The notes beneath the pieces were generated by a model. The model did not search any database. It was not told the DNA's origin and was given only the letters and a program-made list of their open reading frames with translations. The position numbers and the translations under genes were made by a program. From Pontibacillus salipaludis (lineage in GTDB: Bacteria > Bacillota > Bacilli > Bacillales > BH030062): a stretch of 64,000 bases of DNA. Of this stretch, positions 16,313-25,186 are shown piece after piece (positions within the stretch are counted from its first letter, which is position 1; every line of letters begins with the position of its first letter). The DNA is taken from the NCBI RefSeq assembly GCF_014642405.1, contig NZ_BMIN01000019.1:1-64000 (forward strand), in the 5' to 3' direction.

Positions 16313-16790
16313 AAAAAAACGAACACCACTATTTGGTGTTCGTAAGTGCTAAACAACTTAGGGGACCCAACCATGTAAGAACCATCCTTGATCTTACTTA
16401 TTGTTTCCGATTCATTAGCGCCGTGCTTGGAAGGATTATTCTTCATGAATCCGTTTCCTCCGACCTACCGTTCGATTTGTAAAATTGACGTCGCTGTTTT
16501 TACAAAATGTGAACGTCTTTCTCATCCTTAATCGCTTTTAGAGTGAAACGATCATTAGGCTACCGCATAAGGAGTAGATGTAACGTTTCCTTATGGGTCA
16601 TCGTCTAAGAAAGTGAGGCGTACACTCTACTACCCAGTTGCTTCAACATGGCTTATTTGGGGCATTGGTTTAATCCTTTTCACAGGAGGCGTGTTCCCAC
16701 TCTCAGGCCATATTCTTTGTTCGCTTGGAAACGAACTCGCGATGGTTGAGCCGCTTAATTTGTTTAGCTGTACTGTTTTTCTTTACACCT
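16313..16790 (-). ncRNA. Candidate structured RNA or long leader on the minus strand
   Basis: No gene of normal length is credible here. On the minus strand a promoter (-35 GTTGCA at 16815-16820, 16-bp spacer, -10 TATAAT at 16793-16798) and a terminator (CGAACACC/GGTGTTCG at 16320-16342 with seven T) bracket about 480 nt. Between them are several hairpins: CATAAGGA/TCCTTATG (16565-16593), GTTCG/CGAAC (16719-16736) and an imperfect CCTTAATCG/CGATCATTAGG (16526-16559). A 55-codon frame, 16446-16279, starts with a GGAGG site but runs through the terminator stem. A plus-strand 104-aa frame from 16613 has no ribosome site. I cannot assign it to a known RNA family. Confidence 0.4.
16320..16342 (-). 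terminator. Minus-strand terminator
   Basis: CGAACACC/GGTGTTCG stem; the plus strand reads ataaaaaaa immediately left, giving a T run on the minus strand. Confidence 0.7.
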
Positions 16791-16792
16791 TT

Positions 16793-16820
16793 ATTATACC
16801 ACCCTTTCTTTTTTTGCAAC
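16793..16820 (-). promoter_or_regulatory. Sigma-A-type promoter facing the structured region
   Basis: Reading the minus strand: GTTGCA, 16 bp, TATAAT. The -10 is a perfect consensus. It points into 16313-16790. Confidence 0.45.
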
Positions 16821-16910
16821 GGAGTAATTGTGTCGCTTTTGTTAACGTTTTCACATTTTTGAGAGGAGTGTTAATGGAAGTAAAAGGGGAGAATAAAAGC
16901 CTTTATTCTT

Positions 16911-16939
16911 TTGTCATCTTTTTCTAAAACGTGTTATAT
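16911..16939 (+). promoter_or_regulatory. Sigma-A-type promoter of the VanY-like gene
   Basis: TTGTCA at 16911-16916, 17-bp spacer, TTATAT at 16934-16939, 35 bp before the ATG of the next gene. Confidence 0.6.
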
Positions 16940-16973
16940 TGTAAAGTAACTTGATACAGAAAGGAAACACATC

Positions 16974-17894
16974 ATGAGGAGAATATTTCTGATCGGGTTC
17001 GTTAGTATGTTAGCTCTGACCGCGTGTCAATCCAGTACAGATGAAACCCAACAAGCAAAAGAAAATGCATCAAAAAATACGACTATAACACAAAAAGAAA
17101 ACCGTTCTGAAGACGATTCAAACCAAGATCAAGATCATTCAGATGAGAGCCAACAAGATGAGAATCAAGAACAAACAAAAAAAGAAAACGAATTGAATGA
17201 AGAGAACAATGAATCTGAACAACCGAATGGAAATGAAGATTCTGACTCTGACGAACAAACGCCAAAGCAGGAAGATTCGAATCAAGAAGAATCCAGTGAT
17301 TCAAATGCAGAGGTTGTGGATAACCCTACAAGTGTAGAGGTCGTTGTGAACAAACAACGTAAACTACCTGATGGGTATACGCCTCCTGATTTAACTGTTC
17401 CACAAGTGCCATTTTATTTTGATGAGTTCCATCAGAAAAAGCAAATGCGAGGAGTTGCCGCGAGTGCCCTTGAGGAGTTGTTTGAAGGCGCAGAACAAGC
17501 AGGTATTGATTTGGTGGCTGCTTCTGGATATAGGGCTTACGAGAGACAAGAAGTCATTTTTGCAAGCAATGTAGATAAGCATGGGGAAGAGCATGCTAGG
17601 CAGTTCTCAGCTGTTCCAGGACACAGTGAGCACCAAACAGGACTTGCAATGGATGTTACAGTTGCCAAGTTGTCATTTCAGTTGAGCCAAGACCTTGGAG
17701 ATATGAAAGAAGGGGAATGGCTGGCGGAAAATGCTCACAACTATGGGTTTGTTATTCGTTATCCAGAAGGAAAGACACATATTACAGGGTATGAATATGA
17801 ACCATGGCACTTACGGTATATTGGAAAAGATGTAGCAACTAAAGTATATAATCAAGATGTTACGCTTGAAGAATTTTATAACATGGTTCCATAA
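16974..17894 (+). CDS. VanY-type D-Ala-D-Ala carboxypeptidase lipoprotein (YodJ-like)
   Basis: A 306-aa lipoprotein with a signal peptide and lipobox LTAC (Cys 18). A very acidic, Gln/Asp/Glu-rich linker of about 100 residues follows, then an M15B peptidase domain. Zinc ligands are visible as H-x6-D in SEHQTGLAMD and the final His in EPWHLRY; SGYRAYERQ is the upstream family motif. It should trim the terminal D-Ala from peptidoglycan stem peptides on the outer membrane face. The acidic linker suits a salt-adapted cell surface. Own promoter and terminator. Confidence 0.9.
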   Translation: MRRIFLIGFVSMLALTACQSSTDETQQAKENASKNTTITQKENRSEDDSNQDQDHSDESQQDENQEQTKKENELNEENNESEQPNGNEDSDSDEQTPKQEDSNQEESSDSNAEVVDNPTSVEVVVNKQRKLPDGYTPPDLTVPQVPFYFDEFHQKKQMRGVAASALEELFEGAEQAGIDLVAASGYRAYERQEVIFASNVDKHGEEHARQFSAVPGHSEHQTGLAMDVTVAKLSFQLSQDLGDMKEGEWLAENAHNYGFVIRYPEGKTHITGYEYEPWHLRYIGKDVATKVYNQDVTLEEFYNMVP

Positions 17895-17898
17895 ACGG

Positions 17899-17938
17899 AA
17901 AAACCAGTCATTCTAACAGAATGACTGGTTTTTTTTTG
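17899..17938. terminator. Terminator after the VanY-like gene
   Basis: 14-bp stem AAACCAGTCATTCT/AGAATGACTGGTTT, then nine T. Also positioned to serve the convergent gene ending at 17947. Confidence 0.9.
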
Positions 17939-17946
17939 TCTTCATA

Positions 17947-18567
17947 TTAGTAGCAGATGCCAACTCTTTTGTTGAAGAAAGAGGGGGAGTCAAGAACCTC
18001 ATAGGCAAAGCGGGCAGTATCATTTGTGGATATCTTCTTCCCATCTTTAGGCAGGAGATCGAACTCGAATCGAACCCCACCCTCTTCTTCTCCATCTGGT
18101 AAATAAGTGGGGCATATTATCGTCCAGTTTAAAGATGATGATTGAAGTTCCAAATAAGCTTTAAGATGTTCTTCAGCTGCAAATGTTTTGGTTCGCTTCG
18201 ATTCTGAAGATTGAAATCTGTATTTCCCTTCTTCATAACGACTATTAAGAATTCCTGCTGTTCCGATTGTAACAAGACGGTTGATCCCCTGCTTTTCCAT
18301 CACTTCTCTAATAAGGGGCATGCTGTCTGATAGCGTAGTTGTCTTGTCTGTTCCTAGACTAGAAAAGACTACATCGCATCCATTAACTGTAGCACGAATG
18401 TCTTCTTCCTGTGTTGCATCACCGACGATATGGATTGCTTCAGGAATTAGCTCTTGAGCCTTATCCTGATCGCGAACGAGTGCTTGGATCGTGTGTCCCT
18501 GATGGTAGGCCAAGCGGATAAAGGAGCTGCCCACACGTCCGGTGCCTCCGAATACTGCAATTTTCAA
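17947..18567 (-). CDS. NAD(P)-binding Rossmann-fold oxidoreductase (NmrA/YwnB-like)
   Basis: A 206-aa atypical short-chain dehydrogenase-like protein with the dinucleotide loop FGGTGRVGSSF at the N-terminus. Acid D-A-T, VVFSSLG and a C-terminal R-V-G end fit the NAD(P)H-binding NmrA-like group (B. subtilis YwnB type). Start: TTG at 18567, eight bases after TGAGG; the GTG at 18576 overlaps the ribosome site. It could be a reductase or a redox-sensing protein. Single gene. Confidence 0.75.
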   Translation of the reverse strand: MKIAVFGGTGRVGSSFIRLAYHQGHTIQALVRDQDKAQELIPEAIHIVGDATQEEDIRATVNGCDVVFSSLGTDKTTTLSDSMPLIREVMEKQGINRLVTIGTAGILNSRYEEGKYRFQSSESKRTKTFAAEEHLKAYLELQSSSLNWTIICPTYLPDGEEEGGVRFEFDLLPKDGKKISTNDTARFAYEVLDSPSFFNKRVGICY

Positions 18568-18680
18568 TATACGCACCTCATGTTCGTTAAAATTGTGTTA
18601 AAATTTAGAAAATAAAACGTTTTCTTAAAAGGGTTTCTGCTATGCTAGTTTAAAACTATGACGAAAGCGTGGGGGCAAAG

Positions 18681-19979
18681 ATGAATCGTAAATTAATCCG
18701 AAGCTGGGCTCTTTATGATTGGGCGAACTCAGCATTTGCTACAACGATTATGGCGGCTGTATTGCCAATCTTTTATCAACAGGTAGCTGCTTCTAATTTA
18801 ACGGGTAATCAAGCCACTAGCTACTGGGGATATTCCCAATCCATTGCGGTTTTAATCGTGGCAATCCTAGCTCCTATACTAGGAGCCATCAGTGACTATT
18901 CTGCTGCTAAGAAGAAATTCTTACGCTTCTTCGCCTATATGGGTATGATCGCAAGCGTAATGCTAGCATTTGTGGATAGTGGCGAGTATGTATTCGCATC
19001 CTTCCTTTTAATAATAGGTACGATCGGGTTTTCAGGGGCAAATATATTTTATGACGCATTTCTACCTGAAATTTCAAAGGGTACAGACATGGATAAAGTA
19101 TCATCCCGAGGATTTGCCTTTGGATATATCGGCGGGGGACTGCTCTTAGCTATAAACTTGCTAATGATTCAAAAATATGAGTGGTTTGGCTTCTCCTCAG
19201 CAGAGATGGGTACTAAACTAGCCTTTGTTTCAGTCGGGATTTGGTGGTTTGTCTTTTCAATACCACTCTTTAAAAATGTAAAGGAAGAGAAGAAGGCGGG
19301 GCAAGTTAAAAGGAATCAATCTTATGCACGGATAGGCTTTTCTCGTGTAGCAAATACGTTTCGTGAGATTAATCAGTACAAACAACTCCTTGTTTTTTTG
19401 CTTGCTTTTTGGCTGTACAATGACGGGATTTCTACAATCATTAAAATGGCGACGATTTATGGGAGTGAAATAGGGATAGGGTCGAGCCATTTAATTGCAG
19501 CTCTTTTAATCACTCAATTTGTAGGAATTCCTTGTACGTTTTTCTTTGGCTGGCTGGCGACTAAAATCACTGCGAAGAGGGCTTTAACGATTACGCTGTT
19601 TGTTTATATAGGGATTGTCATTTTAGGTTATTTCATGAGTTCAGCTGCTCACTTTTATGCATTAGCGATATGCGTAGGCGTCGTGCAGGGGGGAGCTCAG
19701 TCCCTCAGTCGCTCGATATTCGGTCGGATGGTTCCTGACGATCGACATGCAGAATTCTTTGGTTTTTACGGTATTTCGGCTAAATTCTCTGCGATTGTTG
19801 GCCCTGCTTTATTTGGGTTCGTAGGCAGTGTAACGGGGTCAAGTAAGCTTGGGATCTTCAGCCTAGTCATTTTCTTTGTGGTGGGTTTGATCTTACTTCA
19901 AAGGGTTGATATTACAAAAGGGATGGAAGAAGCGAAAAAGAAGACTGTATCCAATGACAAAGTGGATGTGCACCTATAA
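18681..19979 (+). CDS. MFS transporter, UMF1/YxiO family
   Basis: A 432-aa protein with 12 hydrophobic helices. It begins RSWALYDWANSAFATTIMAAVLP, the hallmark of the UMF1 family (relatives of vacuolar Atg22), and has a long cytoplasmic loop rich in Lys at about residues 200-220. B. subtilis YxiO is a homologue. Substrate unknown. Start ATG 18681 follows GGGGGC; an in-frame GTG at 18669 lacks a site. Confidence 0.85.
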   Translation: MNRKLIRSWALYDWANSAFATTIMAAVLPIFYQQVAASNLTGNQATSYWGYSQSIAVLIVAILAPILGAISDYSAAKKKFLRFFAYMGMIASVMLAFVDSGEYVFASFLLIIGTIGFSGANIFYDAFLPEISKGTDMDKVSSRGFAFGYIGGGLLLAINLLMIQKYEWFGFSSAEMGTKLAFVSVGIWWFVFSIPLFKNVKEEKKAGQVKRNQSYARIGFSRVANTFREINQYKQLLVFLLAFWLYNDGISTIIKMATIYGSEIGIGSSHLIAALLITQFVGIPCTFFFGWLATKITAKRALTITLFVYIGIVILGYFMSSAAHFYALAICVGVVQGGAQSLSRSIFGRMVPDDRHAEFFGFYGISAKFSAIVGPALFGFVGSVTGSSKLGIFSLVIFFVVGLILLQRVDITKGMEEAKKKTVSNDKVDVHL

Positions 19980-19982
19980 AAG

Positions 19983-20018
19983 GAGCGGGACGACGGACTG
20001 AAGGTTGTCCCGCGTTTT
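19983..20018. terminator. Bidirectional terminator
   Basis: GCGGGAC(GAC)/(GTT)GTCCCGC stem with T-rich tail, between convergent genes. Confidence 0.7.
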
Positions 20019-20027
20019 ACATATTGA

Positions 20028-20945
20028 TTAGACGACCGGGTTGCTGAACTGGTTGACTGCTTGCTCGTCCAAGTGCTTGCCGGTATCATACGAAATATTA
20101 TCAAGGAGGGATGCAATCTTTTTAAGCCCTTCACCCGAAGGATTCTCCCAGTAAAGGAGTATTTCAGAGCAGATCTCGAGTCCTTCACGTCGTGCTTCTT
20201 CATATAGATCAAGGAAGCTTTCTTGGAGAGGTTCGTTCGTCGCTGAGTGATACCATGTGTTTCGGTCTAAGTTTAAGTAGTCCTTATTGTATTTCAGGGG
20301 TTGGTGAGAAAATGGCGAAACAAGGTTACCGAGAAGTGTGTTTTTCCATCCGTATGGGTCATATAAAACGTGAAAAGCTCTTTTCATATCTTTGTATGCT
20401 GCATTGACGAAACAAAGAGGAAGATGGCTAACCACCGATGGGAAGAAAGATATAATTTTTTTGGTTAATAATGATGAGACTTCTACGTCGAGTGAAGGGC
20501 CAACATCGATTTCCTGATAAACGGGTGTTTTCCATGTCTTTAAATACCGAAAACGTTCCATCATAATCGTATCAACAATGACTTCAAATTCTTGATGTTT
20601 ATTCTTCTCGTATCCTGAAAAGTAATGGACGAATGGATGTGTATTACGATCTAATACATGGTGAGTTACAAACCCCATTATATAAGCCTTGGCATATTTG
20701 TTTAAATCTTTAGATTCAGCAATAAGATCTATAAGAAAAGGGCCACAAGCTTCGTGGTGAAGTACGTTCCCGATTTCATTAATGGAAGTGTCTTTTTTCC
20801 AAGGCCAAAAATTGTGATAGAAGAATGGATCTGGACCTTGAGCTCCAAGATTCAAATAGTTTCCTGTTGCTTGATACTCTGTCGGAGCGTTTATTCCATC
20901 CATAATATCCTCAGCGAACAAGATGTGTGTCCATATATTGGGCAT
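20028..20945 (-). CDS. Zinc-dependent phospholipase C-like family protein
   Basis: A 305-aa protein of the zinc-dependent PLC/S1-P1 nuclease-like fold. Visible metal-site residues are W-x-H at the N-terminus (MPNIWTHILFAEDI), GPDPFFYHN, HHEA, and the double motif THHVLDRNTHPFVHY. Start: ATG at 20945 after AAAGGAGGG; the frame is open to 20975 but has no site there. There is no signal peptide, unlike secreted phospholipase C, so its substrate is probably not external lipid. Single gene. Confidence 0.8.
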   Translation of the reverse strand: MPNIWTHILFAEDIMDGINAPTEYQATGNYLNLGAQGPDPFFYHNFWPWKKDTSINEIGNVLHHEACGPFLIDLIAESKDLNKYAKAYIMGFVTHHVLDRNTHPFVHYFSGYEKNKHQEFEVIVDTIMMERFRYLKTWKTPVYQEIDVGPSLDVEVSSLLTKKIISFFPSVVSHLPLCFVNAAYKDMKRAFHVLYDPYGWKNTLLGNLVSPFSHQPLKYNKDYLNLDRNTWYHSATNEPLQESFLDLYEEARREGLEICSEILLYWENPSGEGLKKIASLLDNISYDTGKHLDEQAVNQFSNPVV

Positions 20946-21138
20946 GAAGATCCCTCCTTTGTAGGCTACTTCCATTATAAGTCATTACTTTAAACCTGTC
21001 TTTTGATTGTGTGAACAAAGGAAGGAATTTTACTCCTTGTGGAGAATACGTAAGGGATAGAGTATATCTCTATAAAAACAAGTTTTAATTATGGACATCT
21101 GTGGTATAAACATGGAGTGTGAGAAAGGGAGGATCTTG

Positions 21139-22527
21139 ATGGATTATCGTATTGAAAAGGATACGTTAGGCGAAATTAAAGTACCATCTGATAAATATTG
21201 GGGAGCCCAAACACAGCGAAGTAAGCAAAACTTCCCGATTGGCAACGAAAGAATGCCGAAAGAGGTTGTTCATGCGTTTGCTATCCTTAAGAAGAGCACA
21301 GCAAAGGCCAATTACGAACTAGGGCTTCTGGAAAAGGAAAAGGCGGAAGCAATTGCTCATGCAGCGGATCGTATTACAAATGAAGAGCTTGAAGAGCATT
21401 TTCCTCTTGTAGTATGGCAAACCGGAAGCGGTACTCAGTCCAACATGAACGTTAATGAAGTAATGGCGTATGTAGGGAATGAATGGCTGCAACAAAAAGG
21501 TTATGAAGCGCGCCTCCATCCTAATGATGACGTGAACAAATCGCAAAGCTCAAACGATACATATCCAACAGCTATGCACGTTGCTTCAGTACTTAAAGTA
21601 AAAGAAGCGGTATTACCTGCGTTGGCAACATTAAAGAAAACCTTAAAAGAAAAAATGGAAGCGTATAACGAAATCGTAAAGATTGGTCGCACGCATCTAC
21701 AGGATGCCACACCTTTAACACTCGGCCAAGAAATTTCCGGATGGCATCGTATGCTTGAGAAAACGGAAAAGATGATTGAAGATAGTTTGACGTATGTACG
21801 TGAATTAGCTATTGGCGGAACAGCAGTTGGAACAGGTTTGAATGCTCATGTAGACTTTTCAGACAAAGTTTGTAAAGCCATCAGTGAGTTTACATCAGAA
21901 GAATTTGTTTCAGCATCCAATAAGTTTCATGCGCTAACAAGCCATGATGAGCTCGTCCACACCCACGGAGCTTTGAAAGCGTTAGCAGCGGATCTGATGA
22001 AGATTGCTAATGATGTGCGCTGGTTAGCTAGTGGTCCTCGTTGCGGTATTGGTGAAATTACCATTCCAGCAAATGAACCTGGAAGTTCCATTATGCCAGG
22101 GAAAGTGAACCCAACTCAAAGTGAAGCTGTCACAATGGTAGCGACTCAAGTTATGGGGAATGATGCAACAATTGGCATTGCTGCGAGCCAGGGGAACTTT
22201 GAACTGAATGTCTTCAAGCCTGTTATTGCTTATAACTTCCTGCAATCATGTCAGCTTTTAGCAGACAGTATGGAGTCGTTTAACGAGCGTTGTGTTGAAG
22301 GACTAGAGCCAAACCAAGAGAAAATTGATCAGTATCTAAAAGATTCTCTTATGCTCGTTACGGCGTTAAATCCACACATTGGTTATGAGAAAGCAGCTAC
22401 GATCGCGAAGCATGCTTTTAAACACGAACAAACGTTGAAAGAAGCAGCAGTAGATACTGGCATTCTTACAGCAGAACAAGTAGATGAGTATATTGATCCA
22501 AAAGCGATGACACAACCTACCCAATAA
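21139..22527 (+). CDS. fumC: Class II fumarate hydratase
   Basis: A 462-aa TCA-cycle enzyme converting fumarate and L-malate. The superfamily signature [11 protein letters not shown] is at about residue 315, with [23 protein letters not shown] and [16 protein letters not shown] upstream, all intact. Full length for FumC/CitG. Start ATG 21139 has AAAGGGAGG upstream; the 16-codon extension from 21091 does not. Single gene with a terminator at 22534-22567. Confidence 0.96.
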   Translation: MDYRIEKDTLGEIKVPSDKYWGAQTQRSKQNFPIGNERMPKEVVHAFAILKKSTAKANYELGLLEKEKAEAIAHAADRITNEELEEHFPLVVWQTGSGTQSNMNVNEVMAYVGNEWLQQKGYEARLHPNDDVNKSQSSNDTYPTAMHVASVLKVKEAVLPALATLKKTLKEKMEAYNEIVKIGRTHLQDATPLTLGQEISGWHRMLEKTEKMIEDSLTYVRELAIGGTAVGTGLNAHVDFSDKVCKAISEFTSEEFVSASNKFHALTSHDELVHTHGALKALAADLMKIANDVRWLASGPRCGIGEITIPANEPGSSIMPGKVNPTQSEAVTMVATQVMGNDATIGIAASQGNFELNVFKPVIAYNFLQSCQLLADSMESFNERCVEGLEPNQEKIDQYLKDSLMLVTALNPHIGYEKAATIAKHAFKHEQTLKEAAVDTGILTAEQVDEYIDPKAMTQPTQ

Positions 22528-22533
22528 ACACAC

Positions 22534-22567
22534 GAAGGAGCCCTCCGAGATGACTCGGGGGGCTCTT
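22534..22567 (+). terminator. Terminator of fumC
   Basis: GGAGCCCTCCGAG/CTCGGGGGGCTC stem (one G-T pair) with TTTT. Confidence 0.85.
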
Positions 22568-22583
22568 TTCCATACTTATTCAA

Positions 22584-22778
22584 TTATTTTCCGCCATACT
22601 GTTGTTCAGCCATTTGTACAAGACGTTTAGTGATTTCTCCGCCTACTGAACCGTTTTGACGTGCTGTAGAGTCTGGACCTAATGTTACACCGAACTCTTG
22701 AGCGATCTCAGTTTTCATTTGGTCAAGTGCTTGTTGTACACCAGGTACTACAAGTTCGTTAGAGTTGTTATAAGCCAT
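22584..22778 (-). CDS. Alpha/beta-type small acid-soluble spore protein
   Basis: A 64-aa SASP that coats and protects spore DNA. It carries the germination protease site TEIAQEFGV (cleavage after Glu) at about residues 23-31 and the conserved C-terminal [21 protein letters not shown]. It is the inverted partner of the SASP gene at 23010-23213; the proteins differ at only a few positions. Expression should be forespore-specific (sigma-G), although I do not see a clear consensus promoter. Confidence 0.95.
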   Translation of the reverse strand: MAYNNSNELVVPGVQQALDQMKTEIAQEFGVTLGPDSTARQNGSVGGEITKRLVQMAEQQYGGK

Positions 22779-23009
22779 GTTTGTTCACCTCTTATCATCA
22801 TGTATTGGTGGGCTCTTCTGGGATGTTTACCATGATGGCCCCTGCTTAAAAGTTGAGGTTTGTGTTTCTGTGTAATCCTATTGTGTGAAAATCTAGTCTT
22901 CTTATGAGAGGTAATTATCTCCAATGGTTTTAGAGGAAATTACCATTTCATTTTGTTCATAGTTTTTAGGGTGAGGGTCACAATAGATATCACAGGAGGT
23001 GAAAACATC

Positions 23010-23213
23010 ATGGCTTACAACAACTCAAATGAATTAGTAGTACCAGGTGTACAACAAGCATTAGACCAAATGAAAACTGAAATTGCTCAAGAATTTGGCG
23101 TTCAACTTGGTCCAGACTCCACTTCCCGTCAAAATGGATCTGTTGGAGGAGAGATCACTAAGCGTCTAGTTCAAATGGCTGAACAGCAGTATGGTGGTTC
23201 TCAACAACAATAA
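23010..23213 (+). CDS. Alpha/beta-type small acid-soluble spore protein
   Basis: A 67-aa SASP nearly identical to the divergent gene at 22584-22778, with the same protease site and DNA-binding C-terminus and an extra SQQQ tail. Start ATG 23010 follows CAGGAGGTG; the frame opens at 22953 without a site. It sits where sspB lies in B. subtilis, upstream of the yhe cluster. Terminator at 23233-23261. Confidence 0.95.
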   Translation: MAYNNSNELVVPGVQQALDQMKTEIAQEFGVQLGPDSTSRQNGSVGGEITKRLVQMAEQQYGGSQQQ

Positions 23214-23232
23214 CAACTTCATACTATGGCTG

Positions 23233-23261
23233 AAGAGGGATGGGAAACCATCCCTCTTTTT
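23233..23261 (+). terminator. Terminator of the SASP gene
   Basis: AAGAGGGATGG/CCATCCCTCTT stem, GAAA loop, T run. Confidence 0.88.
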
Positions 23262-23310
23262 ATAGTAAGCTCGCACTTCTTTCTTATTATGAATTAAAGA
23301 AGGTGAAAAC

Positions 23311-23562
23311 ATGTTCATTTGTCCAGCTTGTAATGGATTTGAAGTCCTTTCTTTTTCTTGTCCTGAATGTGAGGGAGAAATGAAGGACCGAGGGAGATTA
23401 GTGGATTACTTAGATGAATACAGTCCTTATTTAGATGATGAAGGGTTGAAATTAGTAGATGGTCTAAAGCATTCAACAGATGAACATACGTGTCTTCATG
23501 TACTCTATTGTTCACAATGCGAAACAACGAGTGAGTACGCTGTTCAAGAAGAACATCAATAA
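23311..23562 (+). CDS. Small zinc-ribbon-like protein
   Basis: An 83-aa protein with two C-x2-C pairs near the N-terminus (CPAC at 4-7, CPEC at 17-20) and a late CSQC with an upstream Cys/His. This suggests two zinc sites. The middle is acidic (DYLDEYSPYLDDEG). GAAGGTG precedes the ATG. I do not recognise a named family. The 21-bp repeat array B begins about 65 bp after the stop codon. Confidence 0.7.
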   Translation: MFICPACNGFEVLSFSCPECEGEMKDRGRLVDYLDEYSPYLDDEGLKLVDGLKHSTDEHTCLHVLYCSQCETTSEYAVQEEHQ

Positions 23563-23629
23563 GAGTAAATTAAAGGAGTGGGCTTTAGAAAAGCTCACTT
23601 TTTTGTGGGAGAGCATCGTTACGCGTATC

Positions 23630-23895
23630 GAAAGTGTCGGGACGGAAGTGGAATTGACATGACACGAGTTGTGAGTGTCAGGACGCGCGTGGAAAGTGAC
23701 GGAACGCGCGCCTGGAGTGTCGAGACGTGCATGGAGAGTGACGAGACACGCGCCGGGAGTGTCAGGACGTGCGTGGAAAGTGCCAAGACACGTGCCCAAA
23801 GTGTCGAGACGCGCGCCCGAAGTGTCGAGATGCGCTTCCAAAGTGACGAGACACGCGCCCAAAGTGACGAGACGCGCTTCCGGAGCGTCATAACA
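23630..23895. repeat. 21-bp repeat array B (about 12 units)
   Basis: About twelve consecutive units of exactly 21 bp, consensus AGTGTC/AGTGAC-x-GAGACGCGCG plus variable end. Because 21 is a multiple of 3, long repetitive ORFs appear on both strands; these are not genes. GC content is far above the surroundings. The array fills the space between the zinc-ribbon gene and the msmX terminator. Confidence 0.88.
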
Positions 23896-23917
23896 CCTCC
23901 ATCATGCAACAAACACA

Positions 23918-23949
23918 AAAAGGCTGCCTCCCAAAAAGGGGGCAGCCTT
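23918..23949 (-). terminator. Terminator of msmX
   Basis: AAGGCTGCC-CCC stem around an AAAAA loop with T run on the minus strand. Confidence 0.85.
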
Positions 23950-23964
23950 CAATGCGTTTATCGT

Positions 23965-25062
23965 TTAGCGAATACGGATTTCAGTGTCTTTGTCGAAGAA
24001 GTGTGATTTGTTCATATCTAAAGCGAGGTCAATCTTTTGTCCGCCAGTAATGTCAGAGCGAGAGTCGACGCGGGCAATGAATTCTTGGCCTTTAACTGAA
24101 GAGTATAGATAGGACTCAGAACCCATAAGTTCAGCCACATCAATCGTTGCGTTAATTTTCGTATCCTGGCTGGATTCGATGAAAACAGGCTCATCGTGAA
24201 TGTCTTCTGGACGGATTCCAAGAACAACTTCTTGATTCACATATCCACGTTCGCGTAGGATTTTCATTTTCCCTTCAGGAACTTTAATACGATAGTCCTC
24301 AATATAGAAGTCACCGTCTTTTAGTGTGCCATGGAAGAAGTTCATTGCAGGAGATCCGATGAATCCACCTACGAATACATTTTCAGGCTCATCGTACACA
24401 TCTTTTGGACGGCCAACTTGCTGGATAAATCCATCTTTCATAACAACAAGACGTGTAGCCATCGTCATAGCTTCTGTTTGGTCGTGTGTAACGTAAATCG
24501 TAGTTGTTTGAAGGCGTTGGTGAAGTTTTTGAATCTCAGCACGCATCTGAACGCGAAGTTTTGCATCAAGGTTTGATAAAGGTTCGTCCATTAGGAATAC
24601 CTTTGCATCACGAACGATCGCACGACCTAGTGCAACACGCTGGCGTTGTCCACCTGATAGCGCTTTTGGTTTACGGTCTAAGTATCCTTCTAGCCCTAAA
24701 ATTTTAGCAGCATCTTGAACGCGACGATCGATTTCATCTTTTTTAAATTTACGAAGCTTAAGGCCAAACGCCATGTTATCGTAAACGTTCATATGTGGGT
24801 AAAGCGCGTAGTTCTGGAATACCATCGCGATATCACGATCTTTTGGCGCTACGTCGTTCATTCGTTTTTCGTCAATCATGAAGTCGCCACCTGAAATTTC
24901 TTCAAGTCCAGCAATCATACGAAGCGTAGTTGACTTACCGCAACCAGAAGGACCAACGAATACAATAAACTCTTTATCTTCAATATCAAGGTTAAAGTTA
25001 TCTACTGCTGTGACTTTATTGTCATAAACTTTTTGAATGCCATTTAATTTTAATTCAGCCAT
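23965..25062 (-). CDS. msmX: MsmX-type multi-sugar ABC transporter ATPase
   Basis: A 365-aa ATPase, the exact size of B. subtilis MsmX, which energises several carbohydrate ABC importers. Walker A GPSGCGKS is at about 39-46, signature LSGGQRQRVALGRA at about 135, Walker B VFLMDEPLSNLD at about 155, and a C-terminal TOBE/MalK-like regulatory domain. Start ATG 25062 follows GGGGGAAG; a TTG at 25077 is the ribosome region itself. A cre-like half site (TGAAAGCG) lies at about 25083, fitting carbon control. The YxkF-like regulator is upstream on the same strand, as in B. subtilis. Confidence 0.93.
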   Translation of the reverse strand: MAELKLNGIQKVYDNKVTAVDNFNLDIEDKEFIVFVGPSGCGKSTTLRMIAGLEEISGGDFMIDEKRMNDVAPKDRDIAMVFQNYALYPHMNVYDNMAFGLKLRKFKKDEIDRRVQDAAKILGLEGYLDRKPKALSGGQRQRVALGRAIVRDAKVFLMDEPLSNLDAKLRVQMRAEIQKLHQRLQTTTIYVTHDQTEAMTMATRLVVMKDGFIQQVGRPKDVYDEPENVFVGGFIGSPAMNFFHGTLKDGDFYIEDYRIKVPEGKMKILRERGYVNQEVVLGIRPEDIHDEPVFIESSQDTKINATIDVAELMGSESYLYSSVKGQEFIARVDSRSDITGGQKIDLALDMNKSHFFDKDTEIRIR

Positions 25063-25186
25063 TTTTTCTTCCCCCAATTTATGAAAGCGTTTTATTTACT
25101 AACTTTAGTGTAGATAATTCTTTTAAATTGGTAAATGGAATAAGTGCACAAAGATCGTCTGATCGTTTGTGCATTTTACCGAATGG

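Noticed and set aside
16360-16455. Possible c-di-AMP (ydaO) riboswitch on the plus strand
   Set aside because: GGGGACCCAA and TGAATCCGT recall the ydaO core and the VanY-like gene downstream would suit, but the central GGGGTGAATC and the 3' GCTAACCTCG elements are missing and the gene is 500 bp away.
16613-16700. M-box-like segment
   Set aside because: GTGAGGC and CTACTACCC resemble parts of the Mg riboswitch, but spacing is wrong and the conserved GGGTCAACAG and GTGCTAAAGC blocks are absent.
16613-16927. 104-aa hydrophobic ORF on the plus strand
   Set aside because: No ribosome site, overlaps the hairpin-rich region and the promoter of the next gene; composition is T-rich by chance.
23512-24006. 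Repetitive ORFs (up to 142 aa) on both strands
   Set aside because: They are a product of the 21-bp period (7 codons) of array B; open on both strands, no start signals.
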